A program made the position numbers and the translations under genes. Of a stretch of DNA of 64,000 nt, positions 18,646-26,290 are shown piece by piece (the first letter of the stretch is position 1; every line of letters begins with the position of its first letter). Location of the stretch: positions 62,001 to 126,000 of the forward strand of contig DAOUMV010000025.1 of assembly GCA_034408935.1 (NCBI GenBank). The letters are read 5' to 3'. Below the pieces are notes generated by a model. The model did no database searches. It was not told the DNA's origin and worked only from the letters and a program-made list of their open reading frames with translations. This DNA comes from DAOUMF01 sp034408935 (GTDB lineage Bacteria > Chloroflexota > Dehalococcoidia > SM23-28-2 > RBG-16-64-32).

Positions 18646-19817
18646 GCGAGCTTCGCTTCCTCACCGCCGGAGAGTCTCACGGCAAAGGCCTCACCGTCAT
18701 CGTAGAAGGCCTGCCCGCCGCTCTTCCCCTGACCGAGCAATACCTGGAGGGCGACCTGCGCCGCCGCCAGGGCGGCTTCGGTCGGTCCCAGCGACAGCAG
18801 ATCGAGCACGACCGCGCCGAGATCACCGCTGGCGTCCGCCACGGCCTCACCCTCGGCACCCCTCTCGCGCTGTTCATCCGCAACCGCGATTGGCAGAACT
18901 GGGGCGAGGTGATGCAGGCCGAGCCGTTCGACGGCGAAGTGGAGCGCGTCACTCGCCTCCGCCCCGGCCACGCAGACCTCGCTGGCGCCGTGAAGTACGG
19001 CTTCGACGATGTGCGCAACGTCCTAGAGCGCGCCTCCGCCCGCGAGACGGCCGCTCGCGTCGCCGTCGGTGCAATCTGCCGCCGTCTGTTGGAGGAGTTC
19101 GCCGTGGCCGTCCACTCCCACACCGTCTCCATCGGCGATGTGGACGCCTCCGTCGATGGCGAGCCGGACTGGGCCGCCGTCGAGGACTCGCCCGTCCGCT
19201 GCGTCGACCCCGAGGCGTCCGAGCGCATGGTCCGCACCGTCGACGCTGCCGGCGGGGCCGGTGAGACCCTCGGCGGTGTCTTCGAAGTCTGGGCCACGGG
19301 TGTGCCCATCGGCCTCGGCTCCCACGTCATGTGGGACCGCAAGCTGGACGGCCTCCTGGCCCAGGCTGTGATGAGCATCCACGCCGTCAAGGGCGTCGAG
19401 ATCGGCTACGGCTTCGCCCTCACCTCCACCCTCGGCTCCCAGGCCCACGACATCATCCTGCCGCCCGATCAGTGGCGGGGCCGACCCTGGCGTCGCGACA
19501 CCAACCGCGCCGGCGGCCTCGAGGGTGGCATCACCAACGGCGAGCCGGTCGTCGTCCGCGCTGCCCTCAAGCCAATCTCCACCCTCGGCGAACCCCTGCC
19601 CTCCGTCGACCTCATGACGGGCGAGAAGGTAGAGGCTCACCACGAACGCTCCGACGTGTGCGTCGTCCCCGCCGCCGGCGTCGTCGGCGAGGCGATGGTG
19701 GCCATCGTCCTCGCCCGCGCCATGCTGGAGAAGTTCGGCGGCGACTCCCTGGCGGAGACAAAGCGCAACCACGAGGCGTACGTCAAGACGGTTGGGCCGC
19801 GCGATCGGAAGGAATAG
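18642..19817 (+). CDS. aroC: Chorismate synthase
   Basis: A 391-residue AroC, the last step of the shikimate pathway, using reduced FMN. It shows the signatures FLTAGESHGKGLTVIVEGLP, RRRQGGFGRSQRQQIE, RPGHADLAGAVKYGFDDVRNVLERASARETAARVAVG and the C-terminal LKPISTLGEPLPSVDLMTGE. Full length. ATG overlaps the preceding gene; RBS-like GAGTCGCCGCC is weak, consistent with coupling. Confidence 0.97.
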   Translation: MSELRFLTAGESHGKGLTVIVEGLPAALPLTEQYLEGDLRRRQGGFGRSQRQQIEHDRAEITAGVRHGLTLGTPLALFIRNRDWQNWGEVMQAEPFDGEVERVTRLRPGHADLAGAVKYGFDDVRNVLERASARETAARVAVGAICRRLLEEFAVAVHSHTVSIGDVDASVDGEPDWAAVEDSPVRCVDPEASERMVRTVDAAGGAGETLGGVFEVWATGVPIGLGSHVMWDRKLDGLLAQAVMSIHAVKGVEIGYGFALTSTLGSQAHDIILPPDQWRGRPWRRDTNRAGGLEGGITNGEPVVVRAALKPISTLGEPLPSVDLMTGEKVEAHHERSDVCVVPAAGVVGEAMVAIVLARAMLEKFGGDSLAETKRNHEAYVKTVGPRDRKE

Positions 19818-19826
19818 GGGCCCCAA

Positions 19827-20981
19827 ATGAAGCTATCAGTACCATTGATAGCTACGTTGACGGTATTCGCGGCTTTGGTGGCCTGCGGCGACGGGGGAGG
19901 AGAACCCACAGCTACACCCACAGCCGCGCCGACGGTGGCAACGACTCCCAGCCCGACTCCGGAGCCCACCGCTGCTCCATCGCCCACCGCTACGGTGCGT
20001 CCGGCCGCTGCGGGCAAGATCGCCTTCCACTTCCCGGCCCCGGACGGCAACTACGAGATCTACGTCATGAACGCTGACGGCACAGGTCTGACCAACCTTA
20101 CCAACAACACCCACGGCGGCGATTACGATCCCGCCTGGTCGCCGGACGGCTCCCGGATCGCCTTCCGCTCCAACCGCGACGGCTTGGACGAGATCTACGT
20201 CATGAACGCTGACGGCACAGGCTTGACCAACCTTACCAACAGCAGCCAAGCCCACAATCGCTCTCCCGCCTGGTCGCCCGACGGCAGCCGCATCGCCTTC
20301 TCCTCCAACCGCGACGGCCTGCTCAACGATATCTACGTCGTGAACGCCGACGGCTCCGGCGTGACCAACCTCACCGACGACCCCAACGGCGGCGATTACG
20401 ATCCCACCTGGTCGCCCGACGGTTCTCGCATCGCCTTCCGCTCCAACCGCGACGGCAACGACGATGTCTACGTCGTGAACGCCGACGGCTCCGGCGTGAC
20501 CAACCTCACTGACGACCCCCGCGAGGACATCGACCCCGCCTGGTCGCCCGGCGGCAGCCGCATCGCCTTCCGCTCCAACCCGGACCGCACCTGGAGCATC
20601 TATGTGATGAAAGCCGACGGCTCCGGCGTGACCCGGCTTACCGACAACCCCTACGGCGACTTCGAATTCGCCTGGTCCCCCGACGGCGGCCGTATCGCCT
20701 TCAACAGGGACCAACCAGGTATTGACTACGAGGTCTACGTGATGAACGCCGACGGCTCCGGCGTGACCAACCTCACTGACGACCCCCGCGATGACATCCA
20801 CCCCGCCTGGTCGCCCGACGGCACGAAAATCGCCTTTGTCTCCAGCCGCGACGGCACCTGGAACATCTACGTCATGAACGCCGATGGCTCCGGCATCACG
20901 AAGCTCACTAACAACACCGCCGCGGACACCGCCGAGGACACCTTCCCTGTTTGGTCGCCGGACTCAGGAGTGACCCCTTGA
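19827..20981 (+). CDS. TolB-like seven-blade beta-propeller lipoprotein
   Basis: A 384-residue exported lipoprotein. The signal peptide ends in a lipobox-like LVAC (Cys20) and is followed by a Thr/Pro/Ala-rich linker (about residues 25-60). From about residue 67 there are seven PD40/WD40-like repeats of the form IYVMNADGSGVTNLT ... PAWSPDGSRIAFRS, matching a seven-bladed propeller. Repeat units are very similar at DNA level too, suggesting recent internal duplication. Partner or ligand unknown. It lies between aroC and an amidohydrolase; nothing links it to aromatic synthesis apart from position. Confidence 0.88.
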   Translation: MKLSVPLIATLTVFAALVACGDGGGEPTATPTAAPTVATTPSPTPEPTAAPSPTATVRPAAAGKIAFHFPAPDGNYEIYVMNADGTGLTNLTNNTHGGDYDPAWSPDGSRIAFRSNRDGLDEIYVMNADGTGLTNLTNSSQAHNRSPAWSPDGSRIAFSSNRDGLLNDIYVVNADGSGVTNLTDDPNGGDYDPTWSPDGSRIAFRSNRDGNDDVYVVNADGSGVTNLTDDPREDIDPAWSPGGSRIAFRSNPDRTWSIYVMKADGSGVTRLTDNPYGDFEFAWSPDGGRIAFNRDQPGIDYEVYVMNADGSGVTNLTDDPRDDIHPAWSPDGTKIAFVSSRDGTWNIYVMNADGSGITKLTNNTAADTAEDTFPVWSPDSGVTP

Positions 20982-21817
20982 CGGCGGAGCAGCCGCCCAT
21001 CGCCGCCATCGACGCCTGGGCCCAGCCGGGCACGGCAAAACTGATCAACGACCCGATGTTCGCCAGCCTCTGGCGGGCCACCGGCACCACCCCTCTTCCC
21101 GCGGGCATCCCCATCGATCATCTCATCGGCGAGATGGACGCCGCCAACATCGAGCGCGCGGTCATCCGTGCCTGGGCCTCCCCCGACGGCTGGATCATCA
21201 CCAACGACGAGATCGCCGACCTCGTCCAGCGCTTCCCCGATCGATTCCTCGGCCTCGCCACCGTCGACCTCAGGCGGCCCGTCGAGGCGGTCAACGAGCT
21301 GCGCAGGGCCGTCAACGACCTCGGCCTGCGCGGGCTGCACATGCTGCCCTGGATATGGAACCTCCCCCCCAACGACAAGCACTACTACCCTCTCTACGTC
21401 GCCTGCATCGATCTGGGCATCCCCTTCTGCCTCCAGGTCGGGCACACCGGGCCTCTCCGCCCTTCGGACCCGGGTCGGCCCATCCCCTACGTCGACGAGG
21501 TGGCCCTCACCTTCCCCGATCTGACCATCATCGGCGGCCACATCGGCTACCCCTGGACCGACGAGATGATCGGCCTCGCCTGGAAGTACCCCAACGTCTA
21601 CATCGAGACCTCCGCCTACCTGCCGCGATTCTACCCGCCCACCTTCCGCACGTTCATGAATGGCCAGGGCAAGAACAAGGTCATGTTCGGCACCAACTAC
21701 CCCATGCTCTCTCCCTCCCGCTGCCGCGCCCAACTCAAGGAACTGGGCCTGAAGCCGGAGGTCGAGGAGAAGTTCCTCCGCCTCAACGCCCTCAAGGCCT
21801 TCGGTCTCACGGAGTGA
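20978..21817 (+). CDS. Amidohydrolase-2 family protein
   Basis: A 279-residue TIM-barrel hydrolase of the amidohydrolase 2 / ACMSD-like group. IDHLIGEMDAANIERAVI, LGLATVDLRRPVEAVNELRRAV, RGLHMLPWIWN and IIGGHIGYPWTDEMIGLAWKYPNVYIETSAY are family-typical; the HIGYPW His and a later Asn/Tyr-rich FGTNYPM are visible, while the classic N-terminal HxH is replaced by AIDAWAQ. TTG at 20978 is chosen because AGGAG lies seven bases upstream and it overlaps the lipoprotein stop. Substrate unknown; family members decarboxylate or hydrolyse aromatic and cyclic compounds. Confidence 0.8.
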   Translation: MTAEQPPIAAIDAWAQPGTAKLINDPMFASLWRATGTTPLPAGIPIDHLIGEMDAANIERAVIRAWASPDGWIITNDEIADLVQRFPDRFLGLATVDLRRPVEAVNELRRAVNDLGLRGLHMLPWIWNLPPNDKHYYPLYVACIDLGIPFCLQVGHTGPLRPSDPGRPIPYVDEVALTFPDLTIIGGHIGYPWTDEMIGLAWKYPNVYIETSAYLPRFYPPTFRTFMNGQGKNKVMFGTNYPMLSPSRCRAQLKELGLKPEVEEKFLRLNALKAFGLTE

Positions 21818-21818
21818 C

Positions 21819-23531
21819 GTGGTAGCCCGTCGTCCCCTCCGCATAATCCTCACCGGCTTCTCCGGCACCGGCAAGAGCCTCGTCGCCCCCCTCGTGGCCG
21901 ACCGACTCCACTGGCAGGCCGTCGACACCGATTCCCATGTCGAGAAGGCTGCCGGCAAGCCCATCACCGATATCTTCGAGCAGGATAGCGAGCCCCGCTT
22001 CCGCGAGCTGGAGGCGGACGCCGTCCGCGATGCCTGCGCGCGCGAGCGGGCTGTCGTCTCCGTCGGCGGCGGCGCCATCCTCCGCCCCGACAACCGCCGC
22101 CTCCTCGCCGACGGTGGCTTCGTCGTCTGCCTGGAGGCGCGGCCGGAGACGATCCTCCGTCGCCTCAGAGAGGCTGCCCCCGCGGACGAGCCGCTGGATC
22201 GGCCCCTTCTCGTCGGCCCCGATCCCATCTCCCGCATCCGCGAGTTGAAGGAGCGTCGTCAGCCCTTCTACGCCTTGGCCGACCACACTGTCCACACCGA
22301 CGGCCTGACGCTCGATCTCGTTGCGGAGGAGGTAGTCCGTGCCTGGCGCCGCCACTCTGTCTCAGCCCTGGCTGAGCCCGATCGGCTTGGGGCCTTCGCC
22401 GACTCGCTCGTCACCGCCGCCCCGGGCCATGCAGCCCCCTCGGGCGCCGCCTGCGTCGTGCGCGCTTCCTCCGCTACCTACCCCGTGTACGTGGACTGGA
22501 ACGCGTTGTTCGACCTCGGCCTGCGACTGCGAGAGGCCGGGCTGACCACCCAGGCGTACGTTATCAGCGACGAGACTGTCTTCACGCGCTACGGCAAGCA
22601 GGTAGAGGCTGCCCTGACCCAGGCCGATATCCCTGTCGCCTCGTACGCCGTTCCCCCTGGCGAGGCGAGCAAGTCGCTGGACACGGCCGCTGCCATCTAC
22701 GATTGGCTCATCGGGCAGCGGGCGGAGCGCGGCCACGCCATCGTCGCTCTGGGAGGCGGCATGGTCACCGACCTGGCGGGCTGCGTCGCCGCCACCTACC
22801 TCCGCGGCCTGCCCCTCGTCCACGTCCCCACTAGCCTGCTGGCGATGGTGGACGCCGCCGTCGGCGGCAAGGTGGCGGTGAACCACCCGCAGGCCAAGAA
22901 CGTCATCGGCGCCTTCTACCAGCCCCGTCTCGTCCTGGCGGACGTCTCGACGCTGCGCACGCTGCCTCCGCGGGAGCTCACCTCCGGCTGGGCGGAGCTC
23001 ATCAAGCATGCCCTGATCCTGGAACCCTATCTGTTGGCCTTCCTGGAGGAGCACGCCGACGCCATCCTGGGGCTTGAGCCCGAACCCACCACGGAGGCGA
23101 TTTGTCGCAGCGTCGCCATCAAAGCGGCGGTGGTCAGCGAGGACGAGCGGGAGGAGACCGGCCGTCGCACCGTCCTCAACTACGGCCACACCCTGGCCCA
23201 CGCCATCGAGGCCGCCACCGAGTACGATCGGTTCCTCCACGGCGAGGCCGTGGCGATCGGGATGACGGCGGCCGCTGCCATCAGCCGGCGCCTGGGGCTC
23301 CTCTCCCTGGACGTGGAACGGCGCCAGCGCGACCTGCTGGAGCGGTTCGGTCTGCCCACTCGCGCTCAGGGGTTGGACCGGGCGGCCCTTCTCTCGGCCA
23401 TGGCCCTGGACAAGAAGGTCCGCGACAGGGCCATCCGTTGGGTGCTCCTGGAGGACATCGGCCGCACCGTCCTCCGCGACGACGTATCCCAGGCCGTGGT
23501 CGAGCAGGCGCTGGACGAGGTGCTCGGCTAG
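21819..23531 (+). CDS. aroKB: Bifunctional shikimate kinase / 3-dehydroquinate synthase
   Basis: A 570-residue fusion. Residues 1 to about 170 are shikimate kinase: Walker A GFSGTGKS at 13-20, the DTDSHVE substrate motif and SVGGGAI. After a linker of about 40 residues, residues 210-570 are dehydroquinate synthase with the NAD-binding GGGMVTDLAG and LRGLPLVHVPTSLLAMVDAAVGGKVAVN, and metal-ligand motifs such as NYGHTLAHAIE and LHGEAVAIGM. The two catalyse steps 5 and 2 of the pathway. GTG start one base after the amidohydrolase stop. No internal stop or start signal separates the halves, so one polypeptide is expected. Confidence 0.95.
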   Translation: MVARRPLRIILTGFSGTGKSLVAPLVADRLHWQAVDTDSHVEKAAGKPITDIFEQDSEPRFRELEADAVRDACARERAVVSVGGGAILRPDNRRLLADGGFVVCLEARPETILRRLREAAPADEPLDRPLLVGPDPISRIRELKERRQPFYALADHTVHTDGLTLDLVAEEVVRAWRRHSVSALAEPDRLGAFADSLVTAAPGHAAPSGAACVVRASSATYPVYVDWNALFDLGLRLREAGLTTQAYVISDETVFTRYGKQVEAALTQADIPVASYAVPPGEASKSLDTAAAIYDWLIGQRAERGHAIVALGGGMVTDLAGCVAATYLRGLPLVHVPTSLLAMVDAAVGGKVAVNHPQAKNVIGAFYQPRLVLADVSTLRTLPPRELTSGWAELIKHALILEPYLLAFLEEHADAILGLEPEPTTEAICRSVAIKAAVVSEDEREETGRRTVLNYGHTLAHAIEAATEYDRFLHGEAVAIGMTAAAAISRRLGLLSLDVERRQRDLLERFGLPTRAQGLDRAALLSAMALDKKVRDRAIRWVLLEDIGRTVLRDDVSQAVVEQALDEVLG

Positions 23532-23535
23532 GGCG

Positions 23536-23826
23536 ATGGCCGAACCCTCTGCCGCGGCCCTCCGCGCTGTCGTCCGCGGCCGCGTCCAGGGCGTCAATTT
23601 CCGCGAGTACGTCCTGACCCGCGCCCGTTTCCTCGGCCTAGCGGGCTACGTCCGCAACCTGCCCGACGGCCGCTCGGTGGAGGTCGTCGCCGAGGGCCCG
23701 CGCCCAGACCTGGAGCAGCTCGTCGAGCACCTGCACGAGGGGCCCCGCATGTCCCGCGTGGACGCCGTCGATGTCGAGTGGGGTGAGCCGAGCGGCGACT
23801 ACAGCCACTTCGGGGTAGGGTACTAG
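23536..23826 (+). CDS. acyP: Acylphosphatase
   Basis: A 96-residue acylphosphatase hydrolysing carboxyl-phosphate bonds. VRGRVQGVNFREYVLTRARFLGLAGYVRNLPDGRSVEVVAEG contains the phosphate-binding loop and catalytic Arg and Asn. The usual GRVQGVGFR reads GRVQGVNFR. It follows aroKB by four bases and closes this plus-strand run. Confidence 0.93.
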   Translation: MAEPSAAALRAVVRGRVQGVNFREYVLTRARFLGLAGYVRNLPDGRSVEVVAEGPRPDLEQLVEHLHEGPRMSRVDAVDVEWGEPSGDYSHFGVGY

Positions 23827-23893
23827 GCCTCGACCCTGCGCCTGGAAGGCTATCAGGGGCTGGCTCTGGCTGTGGTGGGGACGCGCGCCGATG

Positions 23894-24292
23894 TCAGCTT
23901 TCGCCGAGGCTGCTGGAGCCTTCCGGTCGAAAGGTGCGTCGCCAGGTTTCGAGGCCGACGGAGGCCCTGGCCACGCCTGCCGCCGGGATCAGCAGCTCGA
24001 TGGTCTCGAGGATCTCCTCGGGAGTCGCCCCTTCCCTTTGCGCTCGCTCCATGTGCGCCCTGACGTGCGCCTCTGCCGCGCCGAGTGCCACAAGCACACC
24101 TATGTAGATGAGCTCCTTGGTCTTGCCGTCCAGTCGACGCCCTTTCAAGTACAGGGCGTTCATCATCTCCTCGTACGCGGCCAGGACATCCGTGTCCTCG
24201 CGAGCGAGCACTGAGTGGAGGGGGAGCGAGTAGCCGCGAGCCCTTCGTGCGGCGTCCAGGATCTCCTCGCCTCGTTTGGGGTCAGCGCTCAT
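23894..24292 (-). CDS. Carboxymuconolactone decarboxylase (CMD/AhpD) family protein
   Basis: A 132-residue helical protein of the AhpD-like/CMD family, with KTKELIYIGVLVALGAAEAHVRAHMERAQREGATPEEILETIELLIPAAG. The CxxC pair used by the peroxidase AhpD is absent (A-E-A in its place) and the His of VRAHM is kept, so a thiol peroxidase role is unlikely. ATG at 24292 overlaps the aminomutase-like stop by four bases, so the two are co-translated and likely act together. Function unknown. Confidence 0.85.
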   Translation of the reverse strand: MSADPKRGEEILDAARRARGYSLPLHSVLAREDTDVLAAYEEMMNALYLKGRRLDGKTKELIYIGVLVALGAAEAHVRAHMERAQREGATPEEILETIELLIPAAGVARASVGLETWRRTFRPEGSSSLGES

Positions 24293-25617
24293 ACGGCCAC
24301 GGCCTTGCCGCCAGCGGGGAGGCTCTCCATCGCTGCGACCACTGCGCACCCGAAGGCATCGACCGCGAAATCGATGTCTTCCTCGCTGTGAACGGTCGAG
24401 ACGTAGAACCTGGTCTGCAGCTGGGCGAGGACCTGCCGCCGGATCAGCTCCCGGTTCACGGCAGCCTTCAGCGCGCGCCCCGTCCCTGGCTCGCGCGGGT
24501 CCGAAAACTCCACCGCGGCGATAGGCCCGCTGCCTGTCACGGATCCCGCCACTCCCTGCTTGTTGAGCTCCCCTGTTAGGCCGGTTCGCAAGCGCCTCCC
24601 CAGTTCGTGGAGGTGTTCGTATGTCCCTGGCTGCTCCAGTTCGGCCAGCGTCGCCAGCCCCGCCACCGCCGAGATCGGGTTCCCGCTCAGCGTCCCGCTC
24701 ACGTGGACGAAGCTGGCGCTTGACGCCCGCGCGGGATCCATCAGTCCCATGATCTTCCCCCGGCCCGCAACGGCCGACAAGGGGAACCCGCCGCCCAGGA
24801 TCTTGCCGTAGCACAGCAGGTCGGGCTCCACGCCGTAGTACTCCTGCGCTCCCCCGAAGGCGAGGCGGAAGCCCGTCATCACCTCATCGAAGATCAAAAT
24901 GGTTCCCTCGGCCCGGCACATATCCGCCAGTCGCTCCAGGAAGCCGGGCACGGGGTCGATGGAGCGTTGCTGGGGCTCCACGAGGACTGCGGCGAGGGAG
25001 GGCCCGTGGAGGGCAAAGGCTGCCTCCACGCTGGCGATATCGTTGAATTGGGCGACGGCTGTGTCCTCGATAACGCCGCGCGGAACGCCCCCGCTCTCGG
25101 CCCTCGCTGCTCCCCGATGGCCAACGAGCGATACCTCGTGGCTGCCGTGGTAGGAGCCGGCAAACACAAGCACCTTGTCTCGTCCCGTGTACGCGCGTGC
25201 CAGTCGCACGGAATGAAGCGTCGCCTCCGTGCCCGTGGAGGCGAAGCGAACCGTCTCCACACAGCCGGGGATCTCCGCCACGCGCTCCGCCAATTCCACG
25301 ATGGGCCGACTGGTTGCGCAGAACGTCGAACCCCTTTCCAACTGTCGCGCCACAGCCTCAGACACCCGCGGGTGGGCGTGTCCGAGGATGAGAGGACCGG
25401 AGCCCAGGAGGAAGTCCACGTACTCGCGTCCGCTGTCGTCCCAGACGCGGCAGCCAGAGCCTCGTTCTAGGCAGGCGTCGAGCGGCAACGGGAAGGCGGA
25501 GTTGGAGCCCCCAACGAGAACACCCGGTGCTGCCCGAGCCTCAGACGAGGCCACCGCCACGGCGGGCCCCCGCCTCGTTGCCACCCCGCTCTTGATATCT
25601 ACCGCAACCTGTATCAT
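24289..25617 (-). CDS. Class III PLP aminotransferase / glutamate-1-semialdehyde aminomutase-like enzyme
   Basis: A 442-residue fold-type I PLP enzyme closest to glutamate-1-semialdehyde 2,1-aminomutase (HemL). ASTGTEATLHSVRLARAYTGRDKVL, VFAGSYHGSHE, LIFDEVMTGFRLA, the PLP-lysine loop CYGKILGGGFPLSAVAG and the HemL-like SGTLSGNPISAVAGLATL are present. The N terminus is long and lacks the usual HemL GGVNSPVRAF, so it looks like a paralogue; there is no heme gene nearby. It is expressed behind a riboswitch-type leader with an intrinsic terminator (25650-25800) and coupled to a CMD protein. The RBS GGGAG lies seven bases before the ATG. Substrate unknown; moving an amino group between neighbouring carbons is the family reaction. 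Confidence 0.85.
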   Translation of the reverse strand: MIQVAVDIKSGVATRRGPAVAVASSEARAAPGVLVGGSNSAFPLPLDACLERGSGCRVWDDSGREYVDFLLGSGPLILGHAHPRVSEAVARQLERGSTFCATSRPIVELAERVAEIPGCVETVRFASTGTEATLHSVRLARAYTGRDKVLVFAGSYHGSHEVSLVGHRGAARAESGGVPRGVIEDTAVAQFNDIASVEAAFALHGPSLAAVLVEPQQRSIDPVPGFLERLADMCRAEGTILIFDEVMTGFRLAFGGAQEYYGVEPDLLCYGKILGGGFPLSAVAGRGKIMGLMDPARASSASFVHVSGTLSGNPISAVAGLATLAELEQPGTYEHLHELGRRLRTGLTGELNKQGVAGSVTGSGPIAAVEFSDPREPGTGRALKAAVNRELIRRQVLAQLQTRFYVSTVHSEEDIDFAVDAFGCAVVAAMESLPAGGKAVAV

Positions 25618-25649
25618 CCCGGATCTCCCTGTCTCTGCCGGTGGGCATC

Positions 25650-25682
25650 AAAAAAGACCCCACCACTATCGGCTGTGAGGCC
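25650..25682 (-). terminator. Intrinsic terminator of the minus-strand riboswitch leader
   Basis: On the minus strand GGCCTCAC pairs with GTGGGGTC (eight pairs including two G-U) across an eleven-base loop and is followed by TTTTTT. The 5' arm overlaps the last bases of the aptamer-like element, so ligand binding could decide whether it forms. The aminomutase-like gene starts 33 bases downstream. Confidence 0.8.
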
Positions 25683-25800
25683 TTTCCCCCGCCTGCGGGC
25701 TTAGCTTAGCGGTTCGGGCTGAAAGGCTAGCCCTACTCGCCTACGCGAGACTCACCGCGAGATCCGGGTCGCCCGCTTCCTTACGGAGATTCGGCGGCTG
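25681..25800 (-). ncRNA. Divergent ydaO-type (putative c-di-AMP) riboswitch
   Basis: Read on the minus strand this has the same ordered elements as the plus-strand ydaO element at 26070-26200: GCCGAAUC, then GGGCGACCC, GCGGUGAGUC, GCGAGUAGGG, CCCGAACC and AGCUAAGCCCGCAGGC. The spacing is similar but several consensus positions differ (GGUGAGUC for GGUGAAUC; AGCUAAGC for AGCUAACC). It is followed directly by an intrinsic terminator. I infer a c-di-AMP-type or variant-ligand switch controlling the PLP enzyme and CMD gene. Confidence 0.6.
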
Positions 25801-25913
25801 AGCGTGTTCTCACCAATGGTAACGCCTGAAACGGCCATCGCGCTACGTGTCAAGACTGCCAGCGCGGAGGAAATTTCATAATTTGTTGCGCGCCTCTAGA
25901 TTGCCCGGTGGGC

Positions 25914-25944
25914 TTGACAGGATACCTGTGGCCTAGGGTAACAT
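25914..25944 (+). promoter_or_regulatory. Possible upstream promoter of the kamA-like gene
   Basis: A perfect TTGACA (25914-25919) followed after 19 bp by TAACAT. Transcription from here would add about 120 nt, including two small hairpins (25957-25974 and 25989-26037), ahead of the riboswitch. Weaker than the candidate at 26044. Confidence 0.3.
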
Positions 25945-26043
25945 TGGCGGCCGATGCTCGTCTGTATCTACGGACGAAGTAGGCGATCGGTGGACGTTGG
26001 CTGCAGGGAGATGATCTCTAGTGTCGGGGGTCCACCGGTGATG

Positions 26044-26049
26044 TATAAT
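26044..26049 (+). promoter_or_regulatory. -10 box of the riboswitch-kamA transcript
   Basis: A perfect TATAAT in an AT-rich patch, with initiation expected around 26056, just before the first paired bases of the ydaO element. The -35 region is not a good match. Confidence 0.45.
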
Positions 26050-26069
26050 ATATAGGAAAACAGAATACA

Positions 26070-26200
26070 TGCGGCCGAACCCCGGCGAATGCGCCGGGGA
26101 CGGGGGACCCGACCGATTGGGGTGAATCTCGCCTGAGGCGAGTAGGCGATCTCCTTCCGCCGAACCCGACAGCTAACCTCGTAGGCACCAAGGAGAGGAT
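26070..26200 (+). ncRNA. ydaO/yuaA-type c-di-AMP riboswitch
   Basis: The conserved blocks of the ydaO class appear in order: GCCGAACCCC, GGGGGACCCG, UUGGGGUGAAUCUC, GCGAGUAGGCG, GCCGAACCCGACAGCUAAC and CUCGUAGGCA. The class binds cyclic di-AMP and usually turns genes off; its targets include potassium transport, osmolyte synthesis and wall genes. Here it stands 90 nt upstream of a KamA-like radical SAM gene. Downstream pairing options (26203-26210 with 26266-26273, and the hairpin 26214-26242) form the expression platform. Confidence 0.88.
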
Positions 26201-26213
26201 AGTCCGGAGAGCA

Positions 26214-26242
26214 AGAGACCCGGGGCTATGCCTCGGGTCTCT
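26214..26242 (+). terminator. Expression-platform hairpin after the ydaO riboswitch
   Basis: A 12-bp stem (AGAGACCCGGGG with CCTCGGGTCTCT, one G-U) and a five-base loop. It is terminator-like, but no U-run follows (CTGCACTT). It could be a Rho-independent terminator of weak type or a folding switch for the ribosome site. Confidence 0.5.
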
Positions 26243-26290
26243 CTGCACTTAAAGGAGGGCTGTCTTCTCCGGAGGAAAGGAGGGACGTCC

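Noticed and set aside
26018..26248. A 76-codon minus-strand frame across the plus-strand riboswitch
   Set aside because: It is the complement of the ydaO element, which explains all its conserved sequence.
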